Below are positions 1-8,429 of a stretch of DNA of 64,000 bases, one piece after another (within the stretch, counting starts at the first letter, position 1; every line of letters begins with the position of its first letter). Where the stretch lies: NCBI RefSeq assembly GCF_947495735.1, contig NZ_CANMAA010000011.1, forward strand, positions 49,056 through 113,055. The letters run 5' to 3'. The notes under the pieces are model-generated. The model ran no database searches and was not told where the DNA came from. It saw only the letters and a program-made list of their open reading frames with translations. The position numbers were made by a program, and so were the translations under genes. This stretch comes from an uncultured Pseudokineococcus sp. (GTDB taxonomy: Bacteria; Actinomycetota; Actinomycetes; Actinomycetales; Quadrisphaeraceae).

Positions 1-54
1 CACCTCGAGCGCTTCGCCGCGAAGGAGGGCGTCACCGTCCGCTGGGAGTCCTGA
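1..54 (+). CDS. C-terminal end of an unidentified protein (partial)
   Basis: The first frame is open from the window edge for 17 codons and ends ...VTVRWES followed by TGA. The upstream part lies outside the window, so the product cannot be named. The GC-rich third positions fit a real coding end. Confidence 0.45.
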   Translation, partial: HLERFAAKEGVTVRWES

Positions 55-159
55 CCCGGTCGGGGCGGGCGCCTCCCCCGCCCGGGTGGCGCCGCCCCGC
101 CGGGCGCTCCAGCAGGGGCGGGGCGGGAAGGGTGCGGCGCAGCGCGCCGTTGCCCGGGC

Positions 160-1086
160 ATGCGAGCGATGAGCTACGACGCCTACGGCGACCTCGAGGT
201 CCTGCACCTCTCCGACCTGCCCGACCCGAAGCTGGCCCCGTCAGCGGTCCTCGTCGAGGTCCGCTCGGCCTCGGTCAACCCCGTCGACTGGAAGCTCATG
301 GGGGGCGGGCTGGACGGCCTCATGGACGTCGTCTTCCCCGTGGTCCCGGGCTGGGACGCCGCGGGCGTCGTCGTCGCCACCGGGCCGGACGTCCCCGAGC
401 TCGCCGTCGGCGACGAGGTCCTCACCTACGCCCGCAAGGACCTCGTCCAGGGCGGCACGTACGCCGAGAAGCTCGCCGTGCCGGCCGTGAGCGTGGCCCG
501 CAAGCCCGCGGCGATGTCGTGGGACGAGGCCGGCGGCCTGCCCCTGGCCGGCCTGACCGCGCTGCGGATGGTCGAGCTGCTCGAGGTCGGCTCCGACGAC
601 GTCGTGCTCGTGCACGGCGCCTCCGGCGGCGTGGGCCACCTCGCCGTGCAGATCGCCGCCGCGCTGGGCGCCCGCGTCGTCGGGACGGCCAGCGAGCGCA
701 ACCACGACTTCCTGCGCGACCTCGGCGCCGAGCCGGTCGTCTACGGCGAGGGCCTCGAGGACCGCGTGCGGGCCCTGGCCCCCGAGGGCGCCACGGTGGT
801 GCTCGACACCGTCGGCGGCGTCCTCGAGCAGACCCTGGCCGTGCTCGCCGAGGACGGCCGCCACGCCTCCATCACCGACCCGACCGTCGAGGAGCACGGC
901 GGCCGGTGGGTCTGGGTGCGTCCCGACGCCGCGGCGCTGGGGCGGCTGACGGCCGTCGTCGAGCGCGGGCAGCTGCGCGTCGAGGTGCAGCAGTCCTTCC
1001 CGCTGGAGCAGACCGCCGACGCGGTGCGCCTGTCCCAGGGCGGCCACGTGCGCGGCAAGGTCGCCCTGCGCGTCACCGAGGGCTGA
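160..1086 (+). CDS. Zinc-independent MDR family NAD(P)H:quinone-type oxidoreductase
   Basis: This is a 308-residue protein of the medium-chain dehydrogenase/reductase superfamily, quinone-oxidoreductase branch. These are cytosolic NAD(P)H-dependent enzymes that reduce quinones or activated double bonds. The N-terminal GroES-like part contains SASVNPVDWKL and VVPGWDAAGVV. The nucleotide-binding site is the glycine-rich VHGASGGVGHLAVQIA near residue 150. The structural-zinc cysteine cluster of alcohol dehydrogenases is absent. ATG at 160 was chosen; a second ATG three codons on (169) is also possible. The stop codon lies inside the first unit of a 19-bp tandem repeat. The substrate is not predictable. 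Confidence 0.85.
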   Translation: MRAMSYDAYGDLEVLHLSDLPDPKLAPSAVLVEVRSASVNPVDWKLMGGGLDGLMDVVFPVVPGWDAAGVVVATGPDVPELAVGDEVLTYARKDLVQGGTYAEKLAVPAVSVARKPAAMSWDEAGGLPLAGLTALRMVELLEVGSDDVVLVHGASGGVGHLAVQIAAALGARVVGTASERNHDFLRDLGAEPVVYGEGLEDRVRALAPEGATVVLDTVGGVLEQTLAVLAEDGRHASITDPTVEEHGGRWVWVRPDAAALGRLTAVVERGQLRVEVQQSFPLEQTADAVRLSQGGHVRGKVALRVTEG

Positions 1087-1182
1087 GGGCGTCACCGAGG
1101 GCTGAGGGCGTCACCGAGGGCTGAGGGCGTCACCGAGGGCTGAGGGCGTCACCGTCGGCCGAGGGCGTCTCCGTCGGCCGAG
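1069..1182 (+). repeat. Six 19-bp tandem repeats overlapping the 3' end of the oxidoreductase gene
   Basis: Units of the form GGCGTCACCGAGGGCTGAG start at 1069, 1088, 1107, 1126, 1145 and 1164. Units 2-4 are identical, unit 1 differs by one base and units 5-6 have diverged (CGTCGGCC in place of CGAGGGCT). Unit 1 contains the last codons and TGA of the oxidoreductase, so the array looks like expansion of the gene end by slippage. Confidence 0.9.
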
Positions 1183-1245
1183 CGCGCCGACGGTCGAGCG
1201 TCGCCGCGGCCGGACAGGCCCCCGCCCGTCCGGCCGCGGCGGGCG

Positions 1246-2595
1246 CTAGAGGTAGCTGCCGGTCAGCGGCTCGGCCTGCCAGCGGCCGTCGGCGACGACG
1301 CGCAGGAGCCGCTCGGTGGTGAGCTCGCGGCCGTGGTCCAGCACGGCCCGGCGCACGACCTCGCGCAGGTCGGCGCCGGTCACCCCGGCCGGCAGGGAGC
1401 ACGCGACGGCGGCGGTGTCGACGGTCGCGGCCGCCGGCGTCGCGCCCGGCGCCAGCCGCCCCAGGTAGCGGTCGAGGATGCGCGCGCACGCCGCGCGGTC
1501 CGGCGGCTCGAGCGTGATGACGCTGTCGAAGCGGGCCGAGCGGGTCACCGCCGCGTCGAGCGCGGCGGGGTCGTTCGTCGAGGCCAGGGTGAGGACGTCG
1601 GTGTAGACCTCGGTGCCGTCGAGGACCGCGAGGAAGTCGGCCAGCGCCGTGCCGCGGGCGCCGGCCCGGCGGTCGCCGAGGTAGAGGTCCACGTCCTCGA
1701 GGACGACGACGCACGGGCCCAGGTCGGCGGTCTCCCGGTACACCTGCCGCAGGACGCTGCTGGCCGCGGCGGCGTCGACCACGATGACGGTGAAGTCCCC
1801 CGCCATCTCGCGCGCCACCACCCGGCTCAGGGCGCTCTTGCCCACTCCGGGCGGGCCCGCGAGCAGCACCCCGCGGTTGGTGCCCAGCCCCATCTCGCGC
1901 AGGACGTCGGCGCGCGTCGTCAGCGCCGAGGTCGCGGCGTCGACCTCCGCCCACACGGCCGCCGGCAGGACGAGGTCCTCGCGCCCGCCGGGCCCGAGCG
2001 AGGTGGGCTCCAGCTCCAGCGGCAGGCGTGAGCCGGCGTGCAGCACCCGGCCGCGGAAGAAGCCCTTGTCGCGCCGGGCCGTGGCCAGCACCTCATCCAC
2101 CAGCGCGCGCGCCGCGGCGTGGTCCGCGGGCCGGGCGAGCACCCGCAGGGACGCCGGGTCCGGGTCGAACTCGTTGCGCGAGAGCTGCACCACGACGTCG
2201 ACCGCCGCCGCCGTACCGGCGGGGAGCGCGACGGCGGCCGAGGACGGCACGGACACGTGGTCGCCGTCGAGGTCGATGCGCGTCCACGTCGGCGCCTCGC
2301 CGTCCTCGACCGGCCCGAGCACGGCGGTGGGGTGGGCGGCGAGGAGGTCGGCGACCACGGCCCCCACGGAGACCGACTGCGTGTGCGTGAGCTCGACCCG
2401 CTCGAGCACCAGCGAGGTGTGCGCCTGCCCGAGGTGGGCCTCGACGAACCCGCCCGCCGTGCCGCTGCCCGCCTGGGCGCCGGTCAGCAGCTCGCCGAGC
2501 ACCTGCAGGGCGCGGCGCACCAGGGGCGGCTCGCCGTCGAGCGGCGAGCCGCCGGCGAGCCGGTCGTCGGGCGGGAGGAGGTCGTCGCTGCTCAC
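1246..2595 (-). CDS. AAA family ATPase
   Basis: The predicted protein has 449 residues. The C-terminal half is a single AAA+ module with Walker A GPPGVGKSALSR, Walker B VVLEDVDLYL (an acidic D in place of the usual second E) and a sensor-1 like LASTNDP. The N-terminal half of about 200 residues has no motif I recognise and may be a substrate or partner domain. GTG at 2595 (VSSDDLLPPDD) is the chosen start, because the reading frame upstream reads as unstructured antisense to the next gene. Role unknown; related AAA proteins remodel or unfold protein partners in the cytosol. Confidence 0.8.
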   Translation of the reverse strand: MSSDDLLPPDDRLAGGSPLDGEPPLVRRALQVLGELLTGAQAGSGTAGGFVEAHLGQAHTSLVLERVELTHTQSVSVGAVVADLLAAHPTAVLGPVEDGEAPTWTRIDLDGDHVSVPSSAAVALPAGTAAAVDVVVQLSRNEFDPDPASLRVLARPADHAAARALVDEVLATARRDKGFFRGRVLHAGSRLPLELEPTSLGPGGREDLVLPAAVWAEVDAATSALTTRADVLREMGLGTNRGVLLAGPPGVGKSALSRVVAREMAGDFTVIVVDAAAASSVLRQVYRETADLGPCVVVLEDVDLYLGDRRAGARGTALADFLAVLDGTEVYTDVLTLASTNDPAALDAAVTRSARFDSVITLEPPDRAACARILDRYLGRLAPGATPAAATVDTAAVACSLPAGVTGADLREVVRRAVLDHGRELTTERLLRVVADGRWQAEPLTGSYL

Positions 2596-2838
2596 GCGTC
2601 CAGTCTGCGGGCGCCGGCGCGGGGCGGACGGCGCCGTCCGCGGCGCCGCCGACGGGCCGCCGGAGCCGGACCGCTGCCGACGGGGAGGACGAACCCGACC
2701 CGGCGGGGCGTCGTCGCAGGTCAGAGCCCTGGCGGTCGTCGCGACCGAGACTTCGTCCTCCCCGTCTGCGCGCCGCGCCGGGCGCGCGCGGGCGGGGACG
2801 CGGTGCGCCGGCGCCGTGCGGCCGGGCCGTGCAGCAGG

Positions 2839-4446
2839 ATGCGCGGCGTGGACGGGCAGCGGGAGGACGGGGTGCTGCTGCGCGCGGTGCGCCTGGCGGG
2901 CGCGCCCGACCCCCGGCGTCCGCGCGACGTGCTGGTGGCGCGCGGGCGCGTCGCCGCCGTGGCCGACGCCGGGACACTGGGCCCCGAGGCCGGTCCCGGC
3001 GCCGCCGTGCCGGTCGTCGACGCCGGCGGCGCGGCCCTGCTGCCCGGCCTGGTGGACGCGCACGTGCACCTGTCGGACTGGGCGGCTGCGGCGCGCCGGC
3101 CCGACGTCTCCGCCGCCGCGAGCCCGCAGGAGGCGGCGGCGGTGCTCGCGGCCGCCGACGCCGGGCGGGGGCGGCGCGACGACGTCCTCGTGGGCCGGGG
3201 CTTCCGCGACGGCCTGTGGGCGCGGGCGCCGCGCGCGGAGCACCTGGACGCCGCCCTGCCCGGGCGGGCCGTCGTCGTGGCGAGCCAGGACCTGCACAGC
3301 GCGTGGTGCAGCAGCGAGGCCGTCCGGCGCTTCCGGGTGGTCGAGCGCTTCGGCGCCGCGGCCGCCGCGGGCCTCGTCGTCGAGGGCGCGGCCATGGCGC
3401 TGCTGGGGGACGCCGGCGCCGTGCCCCCCGAGGTCGGCGACGCCTGGACGCTCGGCGCGACGCAGGACGCAGCCGCCCGGGGCACCACCGCGGTGGTCGA
3501 CCTGCAGCGCGCGCCCGTCGAGGACTGGGCGCGGCGGGCCGCCGTCGCCCGCCCGGTGGCTGACGGCGCCGAGCCCGGTGTCGGGCCCGCGCTGCGCGTG
3601 GCCGTGGGCGTCTGGCGCGAGCACCTCGACGGCGTGCTCGCGGCGGGGCTGCGCAGCGGCGACCCGCTGCCCGGCGTCGCCGACCCGGTCGCGGCCGAGC
3701 GCGTGCGGCTCGGGCCGCTCAAGGTGTTCGTCGACGGGTCGCTGGGGACGCGGACCGCCTACTGCTCCAGCGCCTACCCGGAAGCCCGCGCGGGGGCGCC
3801 GTCGCACGGGATGCTCCTGCTGCCCGCGGCCGAGCTCGAGGGCCTGCTGCGCCGGGCGACCTCCGCGGGGCTGACGACGGCGGTGCACGCCATCGGCGAC
3901 GCGGGAGTGCGCACGGCCCTCGACGCCTACGAGGCGGCGGGGTGCCGCGGCCGCGTGGAGCACGCCCAGCAGGTGCTGCCCGAGGACCTCGGGCGCTTCG
4001 CCGCGCTGGGCGTGACGGCGAGCGTGCAGCCGCGGCACGCCGTCGACGACCGCGACCTCGCCGACCTGCACTGGGCCGGCGCGACGTCCCGGGCCTTCCC
4101 GTACGCCGCGCTGGCGGCGGCGGGGGCCGACGTCGTCCTCGGCTCGGACGCGCCGGTCGCCCCGCTCGACCCGTGGGACGCCGTCGCGAGCGCCGTGCAC
4201 CGCACCCTCGACGAGCGCGACGCCTGGCACCCCGACCAGCACCTGACGCTGCCGCAGGCCCTGGCGGCCTCCTGCGGCGGGCGCTCGCACGTGCGCGTCG
4301 GCGACGTCGCCGACCTCGTCCTGCTGGCCGAGGAACCGGCCGACGTCCTCGCTCGGCGAGGGCCCGCGGCGCTGCGGGACCCCGAGGTGCTCGGCACGCT
4401 CGTCGGCGGGCTGTGGACGCACCGCAGCCCAGCGCTGCGCCGCTGA
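2839..4446 (+). CDS. Amidohydrolase family 3 (YtcJ-like) metal-dependent hydrolase
   Basis: This is a 535-residue amidohydrolase-3 family enzyme, predicted cytosolic. The metal-binding HxH is in LPGLVDAHVHL (about residues 69-79). Further conserved elements are LKVFVDGSLGTRTA, TAVHAIGDAG, GRVEHAQQ and the late aspartate in VLGSDAPVAPLDP. The family hydrolyses amides or formamides, but most members have unknown substrates. ATG at 2839 gives the usual start of about 40 residues before the first beta sandwich segment; GTG at 2848 is an alternative. It is divergent from the AAA ATPase with about 240 bp between them, in which I see no gene. Confidence 0.85.
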   Translation: MRGVDGQREDGVLLRAVRLAGAPDPRRPRDVLVARGRVAAVADAGTLGPEAGPGAAVPVVDAGGAALLPGLVDAHVHLSDWAAAARRPDVSAAASPQEAAAVLAAADAGRGRRDDVLVGRGFRDGLWARAPRAEHLDAALPGRAVVVASQDLHSAWCSSEAVRRFRVVERFGAAAAAGLVVEGAAMALLGDAGAVPPEVGDAWTLGATQDAAARGTTAVVDLQRAPVEDWARRAAVARPVADGAEPGVGPALRVAVGVWREHLDGVLAAGLRSGDPLPGVADPVAAERVRLGPLKVFVDGSLGTRTAYCSSAYPEARAGAPSHGMLLLPAAELEGLLRRATSAGLTTAVHAIGDAGVRTALDAYEAAGCRGRVEHAQQVLPEDLGRFAALGVTASVQPRHAVDDRDLADLHWAGATSRAFPYAALAAAGADVVLGSDAPVAPLDPWDAVASAVHRTLDERDAWHPDQHLTLPQALAASCGGRSHVRVGDVADLVLLAEEPADVLARRGPAALRDPEVLGTLVGGLWTHRSPALRR

Positions 4447-4479
4447 CGGCGCGGCGACCTCCGCGGGGTCCGGCGGGCC

Positions 4480-4794
4480 TCAGCGCACCGGGTCCCAGCC
4501 CGCGAGCAGGGCGACGGCGGTCCACAGCGCCGTCGACGCCGCCGCCACCAGCAGCGCGCGCGGCCGGCCGGTGCCCCGCGCGCGCGACCACGCGAGCGCG
4601 CCGAGCGCCGTGGCCGCGCCCGCGGCGAGCAGCCACGCCACCCGGACGGCCTGGTAGAGCCCTCCCTCCGAGCGGCCCGACCCGTCGTCCTCGAGGGTCA
4701 GGCCGGTCAGCAGGCAGGCCGCCGCGGCGAACCCCGCGGCCAGGACGACCAGGACCCCACCGACCGTCGACCGGCCCTCCGGCACGCGCACCAT
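4480..4794 (-). CDS. Small integral membrane protein
   Basis: The 104-residue product has three hydrophobic stretches: GGVLVVLAAGFAAAACLLTG, AVRVAWLLAAGAATALGALAW and ALLVAAASTALWTAVALLAG. ATG at 4794 (MVRVPEGRS) is preferred over longer starts, because the upstream extension is proline/arginine-rich and antisense-like. I recognise no family. It is convergent with the amidohydrolase gene. Confidence 0.55.
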   Translation of the reverse strand: MVRVPEGRSTVGGVLVVLAAGFAAAACLLTGLTLEDDGSGRSEGGLYQAVRVAWLLAAGAATALGALAWSRARGTGRPRALLVAAASTALWTAVALLAGWDPVR

Positions 4795-5009
4795 GGGACC
4801 AGCGTGGCCGGTCCGCGGTCGGAGGCCACCAGCGGGTGCCGCCTCGTGCGGGAGCGCGTCCCAGGACCCACGCCGTCGTCCCGGTGCGCGGGGCCGTGCA
4901 GACGGCGCCGGCCTCGGCGGCACCGGCCCGCTGCCGCCCGGGCCCGCGGCGCACTGGCCCTCCCGGGGGACCGCGCGCGCGACGCCTCGGTGGCCGGGCC
5001 CGCCTGCCG

Positions 5010-5570
5010 ATGCACGTCCTCGTGAGCACCCCGATCACCGCCGCCGAGCTGCGCGGCACCGAGCTGCCCGTGCGCCGGTTCGGCGAGGGCTACGACGTCG
5101 CCGAGGTGGACGCCTTCCTGCAGCGCGCCGCGGGAGCCCTCGACGGGACCGGCCCCGGGCTGACCTCCGACGACGTCCACGCGGTCACCTTCACCCAGGT
5201 GCCGTGGCGAGCCGGCTACGACGTCGGCGCCGTCGACGACCTGCTCGACCGCCTGGCCGACGCGCTGCGGCGCACCCCCCGCGTCGGCCGGCACGCCGCC
5301 GCCCCGGTCCTGACGGCGGCGGACCTGCGCGCCGTCCACCTGCCGGGCGCGGCCCTGCTGGCCCCCGGCTACGTGCGCGAGGACGTCGACGCGCTGCTGC
5401 GCCGGGCCGCCTCCGCGCTGGCGCACCGCGGCGCCGGCGGACCGGGCCTGTCGGTGGACGACGTCCGCGCCGCGCGCTTCGGCTCCACCCGCCGCGGCGG
5501 CTACGACGTCGCCGCCGTCGACGAGCTGGTCGAGCGCGTCGCGCACGCGCTGGCCGACCTCGGCGGCTGA
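5010..5570 (+). CDS. Protein made of four tandem DivIVA-like (DivI1A) repeats
   Basis: The 186 residues are almost entirely four copies of a short motif with the core GYDVxxVDxxLxRxAxAL: GEGYDVAEVDAFLQRAAGAL, then RAGYDVGAVDDLLDRLADAL, APGYVREDVDALLRRAASAL and GGYDVAAVDELVERVAHAL. Each is preceded by an LT/LS-x-x-D-V/L-R/H segment. This is the N-terminal membrane/curvature-sensing motif of DivIVA/Wag31, here repeated without the long coiled coil that normally follows. It may be a scaffold at the cell pole or septum, but function is inferred from the motif only. ATG at 5010 is used; GTG at 5022 is also possible. Confidence 0.75.
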   Translation: MHVLVSTPITAAELRGTELPVRRFGEGYDVAEVDAFLQRAAGALDGTGPGLTSDDVHAVTFTQVPWRAGYDVGAVDDLLDRLADALRRTPRVGRHAAAPVLTAADLRAVHLPGAALLAPGYVREDVDALLRRAASALAHRGAGGPGLSVDDVRAARFGSTRRGGYDVAAVDELVERVAHALADLGG

Positions 5571-5617
5571 CGCCGGCGCCCCTACGCTCGGGCTCCACCG
5601 CCCCCGGGGAGGGACCC

Positions 5618-6937
5618 ATGACCAGCTCGCCGACGGAACCGCCCGACGACCTCCTCGCCCGGCACCAGAGGGTGGCGCCCGCGTGGACGGGGCTGTACTA
5701 CGACGAGCCGCTGGAGCTCGTGAGCGGCTCGGGCAACCGCGTCACCGACAGCCGCGGGCGCACCTACCTGGACTTCTTCGGCGGCATCCTCACGAACATG
5801 GTCGGCTACGACCTGCCCGCGCTGCGCGAGGCCGTCACCGAGCAGATCGGCCGCGGGGTCGTGCACACCTCGACGCTGTACCTGCTGCGCAGCCAGGTCG
5901 AGCTGGCCGAGAAGATCGCGCGGCTCTCGCGCATCCCCGACGCGAAGGTGTTCTTCACCAGCTCGGGCACCGAGGCCAACGAGGTGGCCCTGCTGCTCGC
6001 CATGACGCACCGCCGCTCCAACCAGGTGCTGGCGCTGCGCAACAGCTACCACGGGCGCAGCTTCGCCACCGTGGGCGTCACGGGGAACCGCTCGTGGTCG
6101 GCGTCCAGCTTCTCCCCGCTGCAGACCACCTACCTGCAGGGCGGCTACCGGTTCCGCAGCAGCTTCCGGCACCTCGACGACGACGCCTACGTCGACGCGT
6201 GCGTGGCCGACCTGCGCGAGCTCCTCGACGTGGCGACGGCGGGCGACGTCGCGTGCCTGATCGCCGAGCCCGTGCAGGGCGTCGGCGGCTTCGCCGTCCC
6301 GCCGCCGCGGCTGCTCGCGGCGTACAAGGAGGTGCTCGACGAGACCGGCGTCCTGTTCATCAGCGACGAGGTGCAGACCGCCTGGGGCCGCACCGGTCGC
6401 TCCTTCTTCGGCATCGAGGCCTCCGGCGTCGTGCCCGACGTGATGACGTTCGCCAAGGGCCTGGCCGGGGGGTACGCCATCGGCGGCGTCGTCGCGCGGG
6501 GCGACGTCATGGACTGCCTGGGGGCGCAGGGCATCTCGACGTTCGGCGGCAACCCGGTCGCGACGGCCGCCGCCAACGCGGTCCTCGACCACGTGCTCGA
6601 CCACGACCTGCAGGGCAACGCCGCGCGGCTCGGCGCGGTGCTGCACGAGGGGCTGCAGCGCGCGGCCGACCGGCTGCCGCTCGTCGCCGAGGTCCGCGGC
6701 GTCGGCCTCATGGCGGGCCTGGAGCTGGTGGGCCCCGACGGCTACGCCCCGCACCCCGCCGCGGCCGCCGCCGTGCTCGAGGAGACGAGGGCCCGCGGCC
6801 TGCTCGTCGGCAAGGGCGGCCTGCACGGCAACGTCATCCGCGTCGCCCCGCCGCTGACCCTCACCGCCGACGAGGCCGAGGAGGGCCTCGGCCTGCTCGT
6901 CGACGCCCTCGAGGCCGTCGACGCCGCCCAGCGCTGA
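5618..6937 (+). CDS. Class III PLP-dependent aminotransferase
   Basis: This is a 439-residue fold-type I aminotransferase of subgroup III (4-aminobutyrate, ornithine and alanine-glyoxylate aminotransferase relatives). The cofactor-contact motif SSGTEANEVALLLA is present, then SDEVQTAWGRTGRSFFG with the PLP-binding aspartate, and the Schiff-base lysine in MTFAKGLAGGYAIGG. ATG at 5618 follows GGGGAGGGACCC, a fair ribosome site. The downstream neighbour is a nucleoside hydrolase, which does not fix the amino donor. A 41-bp tandem repeat array begins two bases after the stop codon. Confidence 0.9.
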   Translation: MTSSPTEPPDDLLARHQRVAPAWTGLYYDEPLELVSGSGNRVTDSRGRTYLDFFGGILTNMVGYDLPALREAVTEQIGRGVVHTSTLYLLRSQVELAEKIARLSRIPDAKVFFTSSGTEANEVALLLAMTHRRSNQVLALRNSYHGRSFATVGVTGNRSWSASSFSPLQTTYLQGGYRFRSSFRHLDDDAYVDACVADLRELLDVATAGDVACLIAEPVQGVGGFAVPPPRLLAAYKEVLDETGVLFISDEVQTAWGRTGRSFFGIEASGVVPDVMTFAKGLAGGYAIGGVVARGDVMDCLGAQGISTFGGNPVATAAANAVLDHVLDHDLQGNAARLGAVLHEGLQRAADRLPLVAEVRGVGLMAGLELVGPDGYAPHPAAAAAVLEETRARGLLVGKGGLHGNVIRVAPPLTLTADEAEEGLGLLVDALEAVDAAQR

Positions 6938-6939
6938 CC

Positions 6940-7139
6940 GCACCTCGTCGACACCCTGCCGCCCGAGGGCCCCTTCCCCCGCACTCTGTCGACACCCCGC
7001 CGCCCCGAGCCGCCCTTCCCCGCACTTCGTCGGCACCTTGCCGCCCCGAGGCGCCCTCCCCGGCACTTCGTCGGCACCTTGCCGCCGGGACGCCTCTTCT
7101 CGGGCACTTCGTCGGCACCTTGCCGCCCCGGTGCCCGCG
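6940..7139 (+). repeat. 41-bp tandem repeat array (about 4.9 units) behind the aminotransferase gene
   Basis: Units begin at 6940, 6981, 7022, 7063 and 7104, exactly 41 bp apart. Each starts GCAC(T/C)(T/C)(C/T)GTCG(A/G)CACC and continues with a C/G-rich tail. Units 3-5 share GCACTTCGTCGGCACCTTGC exactly. The array fills the gap between the aminotransferase stop and the nucleoside hydrolase start. The same core, with the same period, recurs behind the GH1 gene near 8.3 kb. Confidence 0.9.
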
Positions 7140-7160
7140 TCGTGCGGCACGGTGGGGCGC

Positions 7161-8165
7161 GTGGACGACGTCGACGAGCCCCGGCCGCTGCCTCCCCTTA
7201 CCGCCGCGACGGCGGAGGACCCGGTGCCGGTGGTCCTCGACTGCGACCCGGGCGTTGACGACGCGGTCGCGCTGCTGCTCGCGCTCGCCGCCCCCGAGCT
7301 CGACGTCCGCGCGGTGACGACGGTGGCGGGCAACGCCTCGCTCGACCTGATCACGGCCAACGCCGCGCGGGTGCTCGACCTCGCCGGCGCTCGAGGGGAC
7401 CTCCCGCTCGCCCGGGGCGCGGCCGGACCGCTCGGGCGGGCGCGGCGCGAGCGCGACGCCGACGTCCACGGCCCGGGGGCGCTCGGAGGGCTCGACCTGC
7501 CGCCCTCCCGGCGCGCGGTGGCCGAGGCGTCGGCGGTCGACGTCGTCGCCCGCGCCGCCGCGGAGCGGCCCGGCGAGCTGGTGCTGGTGGCGCTGGGCCC
7601 GCTGACGACGGTCGCGGCGCTGCTGGCGCTGCACCCGGAGTCGGCGGACCACCTGCGCGAGGTCGTGCTCATGGGCGGCGCGGCGTTCTGCGAGGGCAAC
7701 AGCAGCCCGACGACCGAGTTCAACCTGCGCTGCGACCCCGACGCCGCCCGCCGGGTCACCGAGTCCGGCGTCCCGCTGCGCGTCGTCCCGCTCGACGCGA
7801 CCCAGCGCGCGCTCGTCGGCCCGGAGACCACCGCGCCGCTGCTCGCCTCCCGCGACGCACGAGGACGCGCGGTCGGCCAGCTGCTGCAGCACATCTCGAC
7901 GCAGCGGCGCGACGACGACGGGCTGGCGGCCGCCGCCGTCCACGACGCCCTCGCCGTGGCCGCCGTCCTCGACCCGACGCTGTGCACGTGGGTCGAGGGC
8001 GGCGTCCGGGTGGAGACGAGCGGTGAGCTCACCCGCGGCGAGCTCGTCGTCGACACCACGGCGGGCACCGACGGCGCCCGGACGGACTGGGCGCGGACGG
8101 CGCGCGTCGCCGTGGACGCCGACGCCGGCGGCCTCGGCCGCCTCCTGGTCGACCGCCTCGCCTGA
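7161..8165 (+). CDS. Inosine/uridine-preferring type nucleoside hydrolase
   Basis: The 334-residue enzyme belongs to the IUNH family, which hydrolyses the N-glycosidic bond of ribonucleosides to free base and ribose using a bound calcium. The signature VLDCDPGVDDAVALLLA near residues 24-40 supplies the calcium-binding aspartates, and TEFNLRCDPDAA matches the conserved xEFNxxxDPEAA that closes the active site. No signal peptide is seen, so it is probably a cytosolic salvage enzyme. GTG at 7161 was chosen because upstream sequence belongs to the 41-bp repeat array; GTG at 7152 is also in frame. Confidence 0.88.
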   Translation: MDDVDEPRPLPPLTAATAEDPVPVVLDCDPGVDDAVALLLALAAPELDVRAVTTVAGNASLDLITANAARVLDLAGARGDLPLARGAAGPLGRARRERDADVHGPGALGGLDLPPSRRAVAEASAVDVVARAAAERPGELVLVALGPLTTVAALLALHPESADHLREVVLMGGAAFCEGNSSPTTEFNLRCDPDAARRVTESGVPLRVVPLDATQRALVGPETTAPLLASRDARGRAVGQLLQHISTQRRDDDGLAAAAVHDALAVAAVLDPTLCTWVEGGVRVETSGELTRGELVVDTTAGTDGARTDWARTARVAVDADAGGLGRLLVDRLA

Positions 8166-8223
8166 CCGACGTCCTCACCCGGGCACCGGTCGCGCGCGGG
8201 GGCAAGGGACAGCTCACCCCTCC

Positions 8224-8374
8224 CCCCGCACTCTGTCGGCATGACGTCGCACGACCCGGGCCGGCGACGTCACGGTGACGACAGAGTGCGGGAGAAGAAG
8301 GCCGTCCACGTCACGGTGACGACAGAGTGCGGGAAAGGGACGTCACCCACGGCAGGGTGACGACAGAGTGCGGG
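8224..8374 (-). repeat. Second 41-bp-period repeat array, between nucleoside hydrolase and GH1 genes
   Basis: GTGACGACAGAGTGCGGG occurs exactly at 8275, 8316 and 8357, again 41 bp apart. Read on the minus strand, i.e. in the direction of the GH1 transcript that ends at 8430, this is CCCGCACTCTGTCGTCAC, the core of the array at 6940. One opposite copy (CCCGCACTCTGTCGGC, about 8225-8240) lies behind the nucleoside hydrolase. Thus copies point away from the stop codon of the gene they follow. Confidence 0.85.
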
Positions 8375-8429
8375 GAGGGGACGCGGCGACGCGTCGGCGC
8401 CGACGTGCGGCGCCGCCCCGCGCCCCGGG

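Noticed and set aside
2596..4422. Very long minus-strand frame joined to the AAA ATPase
   Set aside because: It is antisense to the amidohydrolase, whose motifs are intact; high GC leaves long empty frames.
6940..7139. CRISPR array
   Set aside because: The 41-bp units are contiguous tandem repeats without unique spacers, and no cas genes are near.
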